A stretch of DNA of 64,000 nt, taken from contig OX393561.1 of NCBI GenBank assembly GCA_947652115.1, positions 28,392,774 through 28,456,773 on the forward strand, given 5' to 3'. The notes under the pieces were generated by a model that made no database searches, was not told the DNA's origin, and saw only the letters and a list, made by a program, of their open reading frames with translations. A program made the position numbers and the translations under genes. Each line of letters starts with the position of its first letter. The first letter of the stretch is position 1. The stretch is from Blastomussa wellsi. Taxonomy: Eukaryota; Cnidaria; Anthozoa; Scleractinia; Plerogyridae. This document shows positions 1 through 12,700 of this stretch, piece after piece.

Positions 1-797
1 ACTACAATTTGATGATTGGGTGTTCTAAAAAAATAGTAAGAGAAAATGCTGTTCACTAAAAGAAAAAGAAAGTCGGGTTCAAGTTTAACCCTAGGTTAGT
101 GTCACTAATCGCCCTTTGAACAACTGAGCATACTTGTATGAATCTCTACAGGGAAGTTAAAACATAATTTATTCTGATGGATGGCATTACTGACCATTTG
201 AACAACTAGATCCTGTAGTCTAAAATACGGTTAGGATTCGGATAACTAGGCAGCACAACTGACCAGAAAAATTCCAAGGAGACTGACATCACTGAATGTT
301 GATACATCATGACCTCTAGGCATTGTAATCATTATCATGATTATACGTATAGGTAATCACATGAGGCCAAGTACTATTAAGGATTAATTGCACGAGAGTT
401 TTCAAAATTTTCCAAAATTGCCCGAGTCGCGAATCAATAAAGGGCAAAATTTATACGAAGGAAAATCATGCGCGCAGTCTATTTTTATCTGGGAAGCCTG
501 TTTAGCGCTACGGCAATTAACGGATTAGCCAATCATTAACAGGTAATCATGCCCTCTCTTGATTACTAAAAATGCCCTCGATTAAGAAAAAATGCCCTCT
601 CTCTCAACCAACTCGCCAGCTTCTCACGAGTAATATATTCCATACTGGACGCTTCAGTGAATCTCGCAAGGAACGAGAAGCTTCTCAAGAGAAACAAGAA
701 GTTTCTTGAGAGAAACGAGGCATGTCTCACAAGAAACGAGACAAGAGGTGGTAACTTACATTTGAGTGGTACTGTATGTTCTTTGTTGGAAATAAAG
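1..797. other. Intron sequence upstream of the first visible PLCG exon
   Basis: No exon was recognised here. It precedes the exon starting at 798, so it should be PLCG intron. Positions about 655-745 hold imperfect direct and inverted copies of a GAAACGAGAAG/CTTCTCAAGAG-type motif. The rest is AT-rich with no visible coding potential. Confidence 0.5.
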
Positions 798-3700
798 GTG
801 GATAGGTGATTATGGAGGGCAAAAACAGAAGTTCTTTCCGGCCAACTACTGCGAGGAAATTAATTATGTGGCAGAGGAAGACGAAGATGTTGAAAGGGTT
901 GCAAATGGTGAAGATGACATTTCCGAGGTAAGGAAATGATGGTACATTTCAAAGTCTAAATGTTTCATGATTTTAAGATTAATAACAAGGCATATTAATT
1001 TTGAATTTCAAATGTATTTACCCTTTAACTACCAATAATTTGATCAATTTTTGAACTAAACTGGTACTTAAATTAAGCACAGTACAGGGGTCAATAATTA
1101 CAGGATTTTACAGTCTGTACAAAGCACTAAAACAAGCTCTGAACATGCCGATTTGCTAGTAACAACTATTTTTTAATTTTGAGGTTGCGACAGACTGCAT
1201 GTAATTAAGGTATTGAATTGCATAGGTGCAGAATTATGCAATCTCAATAAAACTAGGACTCTTCATTCTCATAGTGTTGAAGAAACTGAAGACATTTTCC
1301 TTTTAATTACACCTAATATAACCTTGATATTTAAAGGTATTTAAACTTTTCAATCACAAATCTAGCTGCTTGTATTAGAATCATCTCTGTACCTATTAAG
1401 GGAAATATGTAAATTGGCAATCTTTGTTGTCAAGAGTCCAAGACCCTAAGTGTGGAAATTGGTTCAAGCTTAGGTCATAATTTGAGATAGCCCACTCAAA
1501 AGTTTTTGTCGCATTTTAAAATATAGAGTGATGTTATAATAGCAGCGCCATTATAACTTATTTTGTTATGTTATAACACTTGTAGAATCAAGAAGTCTCC
1601 CCATTAGGTGATCTCCAGAAGGGAAGTATTGATCTCCAAGGATGTATAGTTGGTATGTTTTTATTAGCTACATAGTCACTGTCACAAGCTTATGGCCTAC
1701 AAGTGTGCAACTCTCGATATGCATTTGAAACTATGCTGCTGATTATTCCCGACCAATCAGAATCGCTGAACCAGTAAATGTTTTGCCCTTTTAAGGAATT
1801 CAAATTTTGGCACTCTTTGCATGCGATCCTTACAAAAGGAGCATCTGCTTGTTGCAGCGTTTGGACGATTTCAAAGAGAAACATTTCTGATATTTCTGTT
1901 TCTGTCTATCTGAAAGGTCATTTACAGGTTTTTCAGCAGATTGTTTTCACGAAGAAGAGTCTCAGGAAAAGGTTTGGGAGGGGTAGGGTCAACCGCGTCC
2001 AAAGATAATGTTTGACTTTCGTTTCTGTTGAAATGCACACACAAAATGGCGTAAACAACTTTAAAAGCAATTTCACAATTTGCAATTTGCTTGTGGTTAG
2101 TTCCACTCAGGTTTGCTTGTGGTTAGTTCCTCCTCCGTTTGTTTCCAGTAAGTTCCTCTCTGGTTTGCTTGTAGTATGTTTTATTTGCTAGGGCAGCAGC
2201 TTATAAGTGCAGCGCTATTTTCAAATTGAAAACTGACTCTCGTAGTTTATTATAAACAAGTATAATACTTGTTATTCTCACAATTGTTTACACCATTTTG
2301 TGTTGCATTTACTCAGTCCCTAAAAAGTAACGAATTAGCTTTTAAGTTGTCAACGCTAAATTAACTAGAGTTTTCCAAGACCAAGGGCAGAATTTTGCTG
2401 ATCTTTACACTGGAGTCCTTTTTCAGTCTTCTCACAGGGGTATCACATTTCCTCCATTTTTCCCTCAATTCTCGCATAATGTTATGTGTATCTCGATGCT
2501 CATGTGATCGCAAAACCATAAAAGGAAGTTAATTTTGATTGGTCGGGAATTTCTGGGAGCATTGAACCAGAGTTGCCTTCTTTTTCTTCTGATAAGCTTC
2601 TGTCACTGTACATAAATGATATTTAATCATATGCTTCTTAGTGAGTGTTCATTATTAGTTTACTGGCTGATTTATAGTCCCTGTCAGTGTTTTAATTCAT
2701 GTTGAGTTTTGACAAGCTGGCTGAATCTCTATATAATTATTTTATTTGAAAGCAATTGTATTCATCTTTTCCAGAAAGTGTTTAAGTTGATATCCAGTCC
2801 ATACTGCATATTTGCAAGATTTGTTTTTTATAATTTTTGTTTTCAATTTGTTGATATGCTGCACTTCAGTTACAGGGTACATGAAGTTTTTGAGCCCATC
2901 ATTATGGGATGTTTCATTGAGGGACACTCAATGAGCTGAATGTTGGTGTGGAATAGTGTCGTCTGGCACCTTAATGACAACTTTTTCAGGCTTTTTGGTC
3001 AAAATATTCTACGTATTGACATTGGGTTCCTAATCAGATTGTAATGAGATATGAAATTCACACCACCACATCAGTTGAGTGACAGCCATGAAAGATCAGT
3101 CTCTTTGTTTTTGTTTGTAGTCCCTTTCATATTGTTCAACATGCACTTATTGATTTCCCATGTCCACAACAATATACTTGTCTGGTACATCCATTGATTA
3201 AAATGCGTAGTTGATGTAGAATATCAAGACCTTTCAGAAGCAGAGCTAGGAATGAGAAGAACTGTATGAGGTATAATTTTAATGTTCTTTAGTTTAATTC
3301 ATTTCTCTTTTCTTTTTTTGGTTAAGAAACAATAAGTAAACCAGGAATGAAGTATATTGTTCAAATTGCTAAACGTGATGGACAGATTCTACTAGAAGCA
3401 GCAGCAGAATCACAAGAGGTATAAAATAGTAACATGTTTTTAGTCCACTTCTCTTTTTTAAGGAGGCTAGAAAGGGGTTTTCAGCTGCACATGCTTTCAT
3501 TGCTCTCGTCAGCTTGGGATCTAAATTTTCATTAAGCATGCATGCACTAGATCTGAAATGAAACGGGAAAAACATTTCTTTTTATTTTGAAAATTAACTC
3601 GGTGACCTTCCTTGATTTTTTGCATGCGGTTAACATTATTACACTGATTCAAATAGAAAAGTTTGGGCAAAAACTGTGTTGTGGAATTTCTTGTAATTTA

Positions 3701-6700
3701 TAAATCAGCTTTGTTAATAAAGCTAAATTTCCACAACACAGAATTTTCGTACACTGGCAGACAAAATACAGAATTAAGGGAGCTTTGAAAAAAATAACAA
3801 TGGCAGGTCACTGACTTAGTTTTAAAGATAATTGGCAAAAAACTGAAATTTGGGGGTTCTTATGTCACTGTTGAGTGGTTTCCATGGTAACCACTATGAT
3901 GTCATAAACATTCTTAAAGTATTATGCAAAAACAGAGTTTTAAATCTGTTCATACTTTGCCTGAATGATTGTAACAATGTTTCTGTAATCCTGTATTGTT
4001 TTTCAAGTTTATAACAGTGAGACAACTCTTTCGAGCCTCCTTAAGGTGGCTCGATCGGATTTTCGAGTGACGATACCTTTCACCTTTGAGCAGCTAGTGT
4101 ACCACCATAGAGTATCTGACAGAAATCGATTGCTCCAGGTGCACTAGAGAAAGATCATAATTTCAGATGAAGTTAATTTTATCATGATCAGAGTTACCAT
4201 AGCAACATTGTGACGTCATGCCCCACTTTAATCGAGACCGAATAAGCTGTCATCAAGGGATAATTTTGGAAAATCCTTCCTGGATCTTAAACCTGACCTA
4301 CTATTCTTGAGTTCTGCCAAATTTGAAAAAATTTTATAAGAGCAATTTCGAGAAAATATATGGTGAAGTTTTAAGGTGTTAAAATACAACAAAATCGTAT
4401 TAGTTCCTGAATGTTATTAAAAAGTTTGTCCACTAGGCCTGATGTAAGATGACTTTGGTCTGAAATAAATTGAACAGCATCCAATTACATTTGGTACTTT
4501 GAGCAGCTAGTGTACCACCATAGAGTATCTGACAGAAAATCAATTGCTCCAGCTGCACCAGAGAAAGATCAAAATTTCAGATGAAGTTAATTTTATTGTT
4601 ATCGGAGTTACCATAGCAACATAGTGACGTCATGCCCCACTTTACTCGCAATTTTGAGAAAATTTACGGTGAAGTTTTAAGGTGTTAAAATATCCATACT
4701 TTTCTTGAGGTCTGCCAAATTTGAAGAATTTTTATAAGAGCGATTTCGAGAAAATTTATAGTGAAGTTTTAAGGTGTTAAAATACAACAAAATCGTATTA
4801 GTTCCCTAATGCTATTAAAACGTTTGTTCACCAGCCTCATGTCAGATGACTTTGGTCTGAAATAAATTGAATAGCATCCAATTACATTTGGTGAAAATCT
4901 TTGCAAAATCGTTCTATTTGATTCCGAAAACACTGGCTTGAATATCAACAGTAGTGAAGTGTTATTTTGCGTTTTCGTTAAAATTGACCCTATATTCATT
5001 AAAATGGTCACTATTTAAAAAGCGGTAGATAAATGTTTCCAAAAATTATTATTCAGGTAGATTAACCAATATTTGATATAATCCCGGAGTTTACACTTCA
5101 TTGAAACACTCTAAGACTGTCAATTTGTAGCCTCACCTTTGGTAAACATTGTTTTTTTTCCGTCTAGTCGCTTGTGGTTCTAATTATACCTGTCCATTGT
5201 CTCGAATCTCCGTGCAATTGTAAATTTCAATGCCTTATTAATTCATGTAACGATATATGAATTCACGACGCATTGAAATGTACAGTTGCACAGAGATTCA
5301 AGACAATGGATAGGTATAATTAGAACCACAAGTGACTAGCCGAAAAATAAGCGCAATGTTTACCAAAGTTGAGGCTACAAATTGATAATATAATTTGGTT
5401 GTATCAAACGGGGTTGGTAATGTCAATTGGCCTCCGTAAAGAGATTCAAGTGCTGATGTTTCGAGCGGTCGAAGGGCTAACGCTCGAAACGTCAGCACTT
5501 GAATCTCTTTACGGTGGCCAATTGACATTATCAACCCCGTTTGATAAAACCAAATTATATTGTTATACTTCCCACCGACTTACCCCCTCTATACAAATTG
5601 ATAGCCTTAGAATATTTCAATGGAGCTGAAACTCGGGGATTATATTAAATATTGATTAATCTACCTGAAGAATAATTTTTAAAAAAATTTATCTACCGCT
5701 TTTGAAATAACAACCTTTGTAATAAATGTAGGGTCAATTTTGACGAAAACGCAAAATAATACTCCACTCCAGTTCATATTCAAGCCAGAGTTTTCAGAAA
5801 TCGAATGGAACGATTTTTCTAAGATTTTCACCAAATGTAATTGGATGCTGTTCAATTATTTCAAACCAAAGTCATCTTACATCAGGCCTAGTGAACAAAC
5901 TTTTTAATAACATTCAGGAAGTAATACGATTTTGTTGTATTTTAACAACTTAAAACTTCACCGTAAACTGTATGGTGGTACACTAGCTGCTCAAAGTTGA
6001 AAGGTATCTTCACTCAAAAATCCAATCGAGCCACCTTAAGTTGAGTACCACTGCAGGTACATTTTGGCATCTATTTTTTCAATTGTCTTGCAGGATCTAA
6101 ATGAGTGGTTACAAGTTCTTCAACAAATGGCAGAAGAAAGGGAAGCAAGGGTTCAAAGAATGGTGCGGCAGTCTAACCTGAGTCAAGAGCTCTCTGACTT
6201 GGTTGTTTACTGTCAGCCAGTGCAGTTTGATATTGAAAGTATGTGGTTTTGATGCATATTACGTTATTGGCATTCTAATGATACACTATGGGTACAATTA
6301 CAATATTTGTATTTTGTATTTACTGCAACAGCCACAGCACAAATAATAAGTTTTATTTTTTGGCTCATGATTAAAGTGAAAAATTAATGTCCTATAATGA
6401 GGACAATAATTGTACAATGATTGTATGGTGGCAATGGGGTGGCAACCCGAGGGGAAGAGGAAAGTGGGCCGACCTAAAATCATGTGGAGAAGGACAGTGG
6501 AAAGAGAGTGCAGACAAGAAAGGTGGACCAGCTGGGCTGAAGCCAGGACTGCAGCAAAAGACAGGGCTGGTTGGCAAACGAAAGTTGCAGCCTTATGCGC
6601 CTCATGGCGCGGAGAGAACTAACTAACTAACTATAATGAGGACAATTACTTTTAATTAAATATTTTATGCTTTAAAAAACCAGAGGACAAAGCATTTGGC

Positions 6701-9700
6701 ACTGAAGACTTTTAATCTGCTTCAACTCGTCCACAAAGGTAGAATTTGATGGTACAGCTGAAATTACAAAATGCAGGCTTGCGACTCAAAAACGAAAGAA
6801 ATACCGAATTACAAATGAAAGCGACACAAATAGAATAAGCGATCAAATCGAAAATAAGAGCAGACTTGCATATTTTTGGGCACCTTCAGGCCTCTACTGG
6901 TCACATCGATGAATAAAGAATAACAAACCCGCTTCAGCTTCATTGAACTGCATTCAGAAAACGCACAAACTGCGAAAAGCACATGGAATCGAGCACGTCA
7001 CTGGCACGTGACCTCCACAAGCGGGGTACGGTGGGGGAGCGGGAAAACTGTCCGTAACATCCCGGCCCCTTAAACACAGAAAAAACACATAATGAGCGTT
7101 TGCCTAGAATTCTACAGTTCAGTGTCCTAAGCGACAGTCCAAGCAAACTTACAAACAGTGTTTCTGGTTAAGACAAATCCAGTATACAGTACAGTGTTCA
7201 CATCTTGTCACCCGAAAACTCCAACAAACATAACTTGGTTACTGGCCTGGTCAGGATTGACTCGGTAGTCTTCACTTGGGCTGATCTGACTAGTCCATCC
7301 TTTCCAGGGGAAGTCTGAACTATTCATCCTATAGGCCACCTATTCTGGGGGTGCTCTCTCCCATGATAAGAACCTGGAAGTTCCTCTTTGGCTGCAACCA
7401 CTTCTTACGTAACTGCAAAATGGGAAGGTACTTGTGTACCCAGCATCTCCAAAACTGGTCAGATAAGAACTGAACATGTCTCCAATGCCTTCCATATATA
7501 TCACTCCAGATGATCAAACTGACCGGGAGGGAGTTCAGATCGTCCGGGAAGAAGTAACAAATGATTTGGAGTTAAGGGACTTTCATCATCAGGGTCATCG
7601 GATAAAACTGTCAACGGTCTTCCATTGATGATCAACTCCACCTCGCAGAACAGCGTCGACAAGCGCTCATCGTCCAAGGCCTGCTCCCCTAGGATGATGT
7701 TCAACACCTTCCTAACTGTTCTTTTCTGCTGTTCCCACATCCCTCCCATGTGGGAGGCCACTGGCGGGTTAAATTCCCACTTGATTTCTCTCTGCAAAAG
7801 ATGAGCTTTCACTTTGCCGTCGTCCTTCCAGCTCTGCATCGCCTCACGCAACTCTCTTTCTCCTGCAACAAAATTGGCGCCGTTGTCCGACCTGACTTTT
7901 TTTGGTACGCCTCTCCTGGCACAAAATCTCACAAAGGCATTGATGAAGGAATCAGCTTCTCGACTGTCCAGCTTCTCAATGTGAATGGCTCGCATAGTAA
8001 AACAGGTGAATAAGCAACCGTACCGCTTCACTTGACACCAGCCCCTCTTCACCACGAAAGGGCCGAAACAGTCCACACCCACAAATGAAAATGGTGCCTT
8101 GTCTGACATTACTCTGTCAGAAGGAAGATCTGCCATTTGTTGAACTCCTGGCTTTGCTTTATGTCTTCTGCACACCACACACTCCATTAAGACCCGCTTG
8201 ACCAGTGGCCTGGCTCCCACAATCCAAAATTTCTGCCTGATGAGGGAAAGAACATGCTCCTTCCCAGAATGTCCACTCTGAAATTCGTGAGTTCGCCTTG
8301 CGACAAGTTTTGACAAGTGATGGTTCTTAGACAAAATAATGGGATGACAGGCCATCTCGGGCAGCGGTGCGTTTTTCAATCGACCTCCTACTCTGAGAAT
8401 TCCTTCTTCGTCCAGGAATGGTTCCAGGATGTAGATTGGGCTCTTCTTCACAACAGGCTTTCCTGACGTAAGAGCTTTCATTTGTGACCCTTCATGCGAA
8501 AAGGGGGCTTATGAATTTGACCATGAACAGTGAAATTTTTTTCACGGTCACGGAGCGTGAATTTGATATTTCACGCCATGAAATCAAAGTTTCACGCCGT
8601 GTTCACTCTTGTTTGAAAAAAATCACTCTGCACGTGAAATTTGAAGACCGTGAATCAAATCACGCAGTGAACTACAAAGAGGACAGTGAAATTATTTCAC
8701 GCTGTCAAATATTGGAGAAACAACCTGTCGTCGTGAAATTTGCTGTGAAACTGTCAAATTATCAGTGTCACGCCACGTATTATAATACTAATTTAATTGC
8801 GTTTTGTGCAAGTTCTCTCATACATATGCAGTGTATGTGTTAAGTCTCAAAGCAGGTTTTCAAGAAAATCACAGACACGATCACAAATCCCGATGTCGAC
8901 ACAAAATCCATCCTTGGTCTACAAAATGGTCAACGCTTGAATTGAAAAGTTGTTAGCCATGTTTCGGCTGGAAGTTTCGCTGCCCCGAACATGAAGAATG
9001 ATTTGGCGATTGAAGCGAGATTTTAGGGCCGTGTTCACGCTATTTTAAAGAAATTTCACGGAAATTCCGATCATTTTAATCCATTTCACGGTCGTGATGG
9101 TGAAATAGACCTCACCGTGAAAATTTGATAAGCCCCCTTTTCGCGTGAAGGGTCACATTTTATCTTTGAAATATTTCTGTTCAACCAATCTGACAATAGT
9201 GGTCTCTGCAATTTGCAACTCTGGTGGGTCTAGAGAATCAGCTGTCACTGAAAGCGGCCTCCCTGATTTTCCAGACTTCGCTCTCAGCCAGGTCTTGCAG
9301 CGGAGTAGCCAGGCCATGCCCTTTTTCAGACAATGCCAGCAAGAGTAGCTCTTTACAAACTGGATGATGGGATCTTCCACTCCCTGCACTTCATCTGTCT
9401 CAGGCCTGCTGCATCTCCCCACATCCTTGACATCGCACTGCACATTGGCTGCACAACACTTCACTTGATTCTTCACTTCCTTGTCATCACAAGCAATCTC
9501 GGACACAGCTGGATTAGTGGGCCAGGCATTCTCTTCTTGCCATAGAAATTCTGGACCTTGCCTCCAACGGACACTGGAGATCATTAGAGAACCGCTCAAA
9601 CCTCTGGAGGTGTCATCGGCAAGGTTCTCCTTAGTGCCAACCTTCCTCCACTGTCTTGGCATTGACCCATCATGAATGACAGACAGCCGGTTCGCCACAA

Positions 9701-12700
9701 ATGTCTGGAACCTCTTACTGCAGCTGTAGATGTACTGAAGGACAATCATGCTGTCAGTCCAGAATACTGAGTCTTGAATCTCCAAAGTGAGCTCACGCGA
9801 CAACATTTGATCCATTCTCACAGCAATCACAACAGCGGACAGTTCAAGTCTTGGTATGGTCATCTGCCTGATCAGGGCCAACCTGGACTTCCCTAACAAC
9901 AGGGCACAATGAATTTTTCCCTCTGCATTTACTGCACAGAGATAGGAAACAGAACCGTAGGCCTGCAGAGAGGCGTCACAGAAGTGATACAGTTCACATT
10001 TCACTGGTTTTTCGAACTCAAGAGGTAACAGGCAACGTTCTACTCTGAACTGACTCAATAGAGGGAGCTCCTCCAACCACTTATTCCAGCGCACTTGATT
10101 CTCCAGACTCAACGGATCGTCCCATGCCTTGCCGGACTTGCACTCATCTTGAAAGATAATCTTGGCACCAAGAACAAACGGACACACCACCCCAAGGGGG
10201 TCATAAACAGAACTGACTATACTTAACAGGCCTCTCTCCGGGTAAACTCTCTCTTCTTATGCTTGACCTGAACACCAATTTGATCAGTTTCAGTGTTCCA
10301 ATGCATCCCTAGAGCTCTCTCAACAGGCAACGAACTGTGGGTGAGATGGAGATCCTTTGACCCCCTTTGCTCTTTCTTCAACAGGAATTTTCTCCAAATT
10401 TCTTCGGTCGTTACTGATCCACTTTGTAAGTCAAAACCCCACAAGTGTGTACAAGTATTGTAAAGTCAGGGCCTTGCAAAACTTCTTTGTTCAAAGAAGT
10501 GCCACCAAAGATTGCAGCACAGTCGAATACAATACAATACAATGCAGCTTCTCAGGTTTGTTTTCATTGACAACATTGTGGTGGGGCAGAGACCAAGTCC
10601 GTCCCGGTGTCACACCTAGCTGCTGCTCAGGCACTTTCTCCGCATATCCTTTATCGAGTAACTGTCCGCCCTTGTACTTTGCATGTAGCTCAGGATTTCC
10701 CAGGAACCGATTGGTTAATGACTGTAGCCGCTTCTCAGCAACACTTCGATTGTCAGGCAAACTGGATTCTTTGGACTTGAACGGAATGCCCATCTGATAA
10801 TGTCCATCAACTATACTGACAGACTGTTCCCAAATGTCAACGGCCTTCTTGTCTTCAACTGAAAATTGTGGCAAACTGTTTGCCAAGGCTTCACTGGTTT
10901 CAAGTCTCCAGAACTGCTCCACTTGTGCATCCAGTCTCACATCCCCACGCACAAGGTTGGAAAGAGTAGGCTCTCCAGTGAAGGGTTCAGATTCCACTGG
11001 ACCATTAAGGGACCACCCCAAGCATGTCCTGGTGGCATAAGGTTGTCCTTCCTTCCCTTTTCGCAGCTCTAAGGGCCAAAGGGCCTCTGGAACGTCTTGG
11101 CCAATCAAAATGGAGATACCTGACTCGTCAACTTTAGGGAGGCGAAGATCTTTGAGATGAGGCCACTTGCGGATGTCACTTGCTGAGGCTATACAGTTCT
11201 CCAGGGTAGGTAGGTTGGGCAGGGCATACACCTTTGGTAGCTGGATAACACCTCGTTTCTCTGCTTCGCTCTTAGCTGCTACAACTTCTAAAGCCACCAA
11301 TTCCACATCTGTGCTTTCATTACTGCTGACGGTGGTTAGGGAGAGATTTGCCCGCTCACCCTTCAGATTAAAAGGTCAAAAAGGTCTTGGTGCTTCCTGA
11401 ATCAAGCAAGGCATGAGTGTAGTGATAAGCTTTCTGACCCTTGGCTCTCACTTTCACAGGAACTATGGGTAGTGCCAACTTGATCTGTCCTGGCTTTGGT
11501 GCACTGCATGCATGGGTGTGGCTTTCGACTTGGTGACTAATGGTTGCTGCATCAGGCATCACTTGCAGCTCGTGGGAGTTCTCCTTCACAGATCGTAGTA
11601 GCGATTGGTGCAATAATTTGGAATGCTTTGCAGTACATCCTTCTACACCACATAAAACACCTGCTCTGCACTGGCTTGCAAGGTGTCTACCATCAGAACA
11701 GCAGAAGCAAAGTTTTTTACCCCAGACAAAACCTAGCTTTTCTCCTGGTGACATAGCTTTAAACCATGAACATACACTCAAGCCATGGTCCCCTCTACAC
11801 AACCAACAAACATACGGTTTAGTCTTAGCGTCCATCACTGCTGCCCCCACAACCTGGGCTTTGCTGAGACTCATCAGCTTGCACTCCAAAACTCGCTCCT
11901 TTGCCCCTTTCCAGCTTGTGTGGGCCTCTTCTGCCAAACTCCTTAGGCTTGTTTTCTGGAACACCAAACACAGGATCGGTAACCTCACGAGCAGCTTCCA
12001 AGATGAAATGCATCAAATTGGCAATTGAGGGATTTTTATCATTTGTTTCCAAGCTCTTAACCATTAACTTCCTTCAACGACCCTGAAGGAATTGTGGCAG
12101 TCTTTCAACAATCTTGACCATACTCCTCCGAGTGTCAATTTCTTCAAGTTTGGTCATAGCTTCTAAAGTCTCCTTACAACTTGTCAGATCATCTGCCAAT
12201 TCCTGAAGGTGGCAACCTTCCCCATGTCTTATGATAGGCCCCTCTGTGACCTTTTTAACCCACATTTCAGACATCTTGTAGTCATCTCCAAACCTTTCTT
12301 TTAGCAGGGCTCTTGCCTTGCATACCCCTCTGAAGGACTCAAAACAGCACAGCATCTGATGACTTTGAGGGCTTCTCCCTTGCAATACTGAAAAAGCCTG
12401 TTCAACTTTGCACTGTCATCCATGGCCGAACTCCCAATGCTGTTATCAAAACTATGCATGAATATCCAGAAGTCCAAAGGGTCCCCGTTGAATGTCATAA
12501 GCTCAGCCTTCGGTAGCTGCATAATGCTAATCATCTGGAGAAGGCATGGATCATCAGAGACTGGGGCATTTAGACTGATATGCTGACCTTTGACCTGTAC
12601 GGAAGGATCCTGGCTCCTTACTCCAATGTTAGCACCTTCATTTCGCGCGCCACACACTTATTCCTTCACTTCGACACTGGTTATTTGATCTTGAGCACTT

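Noticed and set aside
8484..8843. 119-residue plus-strand frame
   Set aside because: Lies wholly inside the GTGAAA-rich MITE and translates its short repeats.
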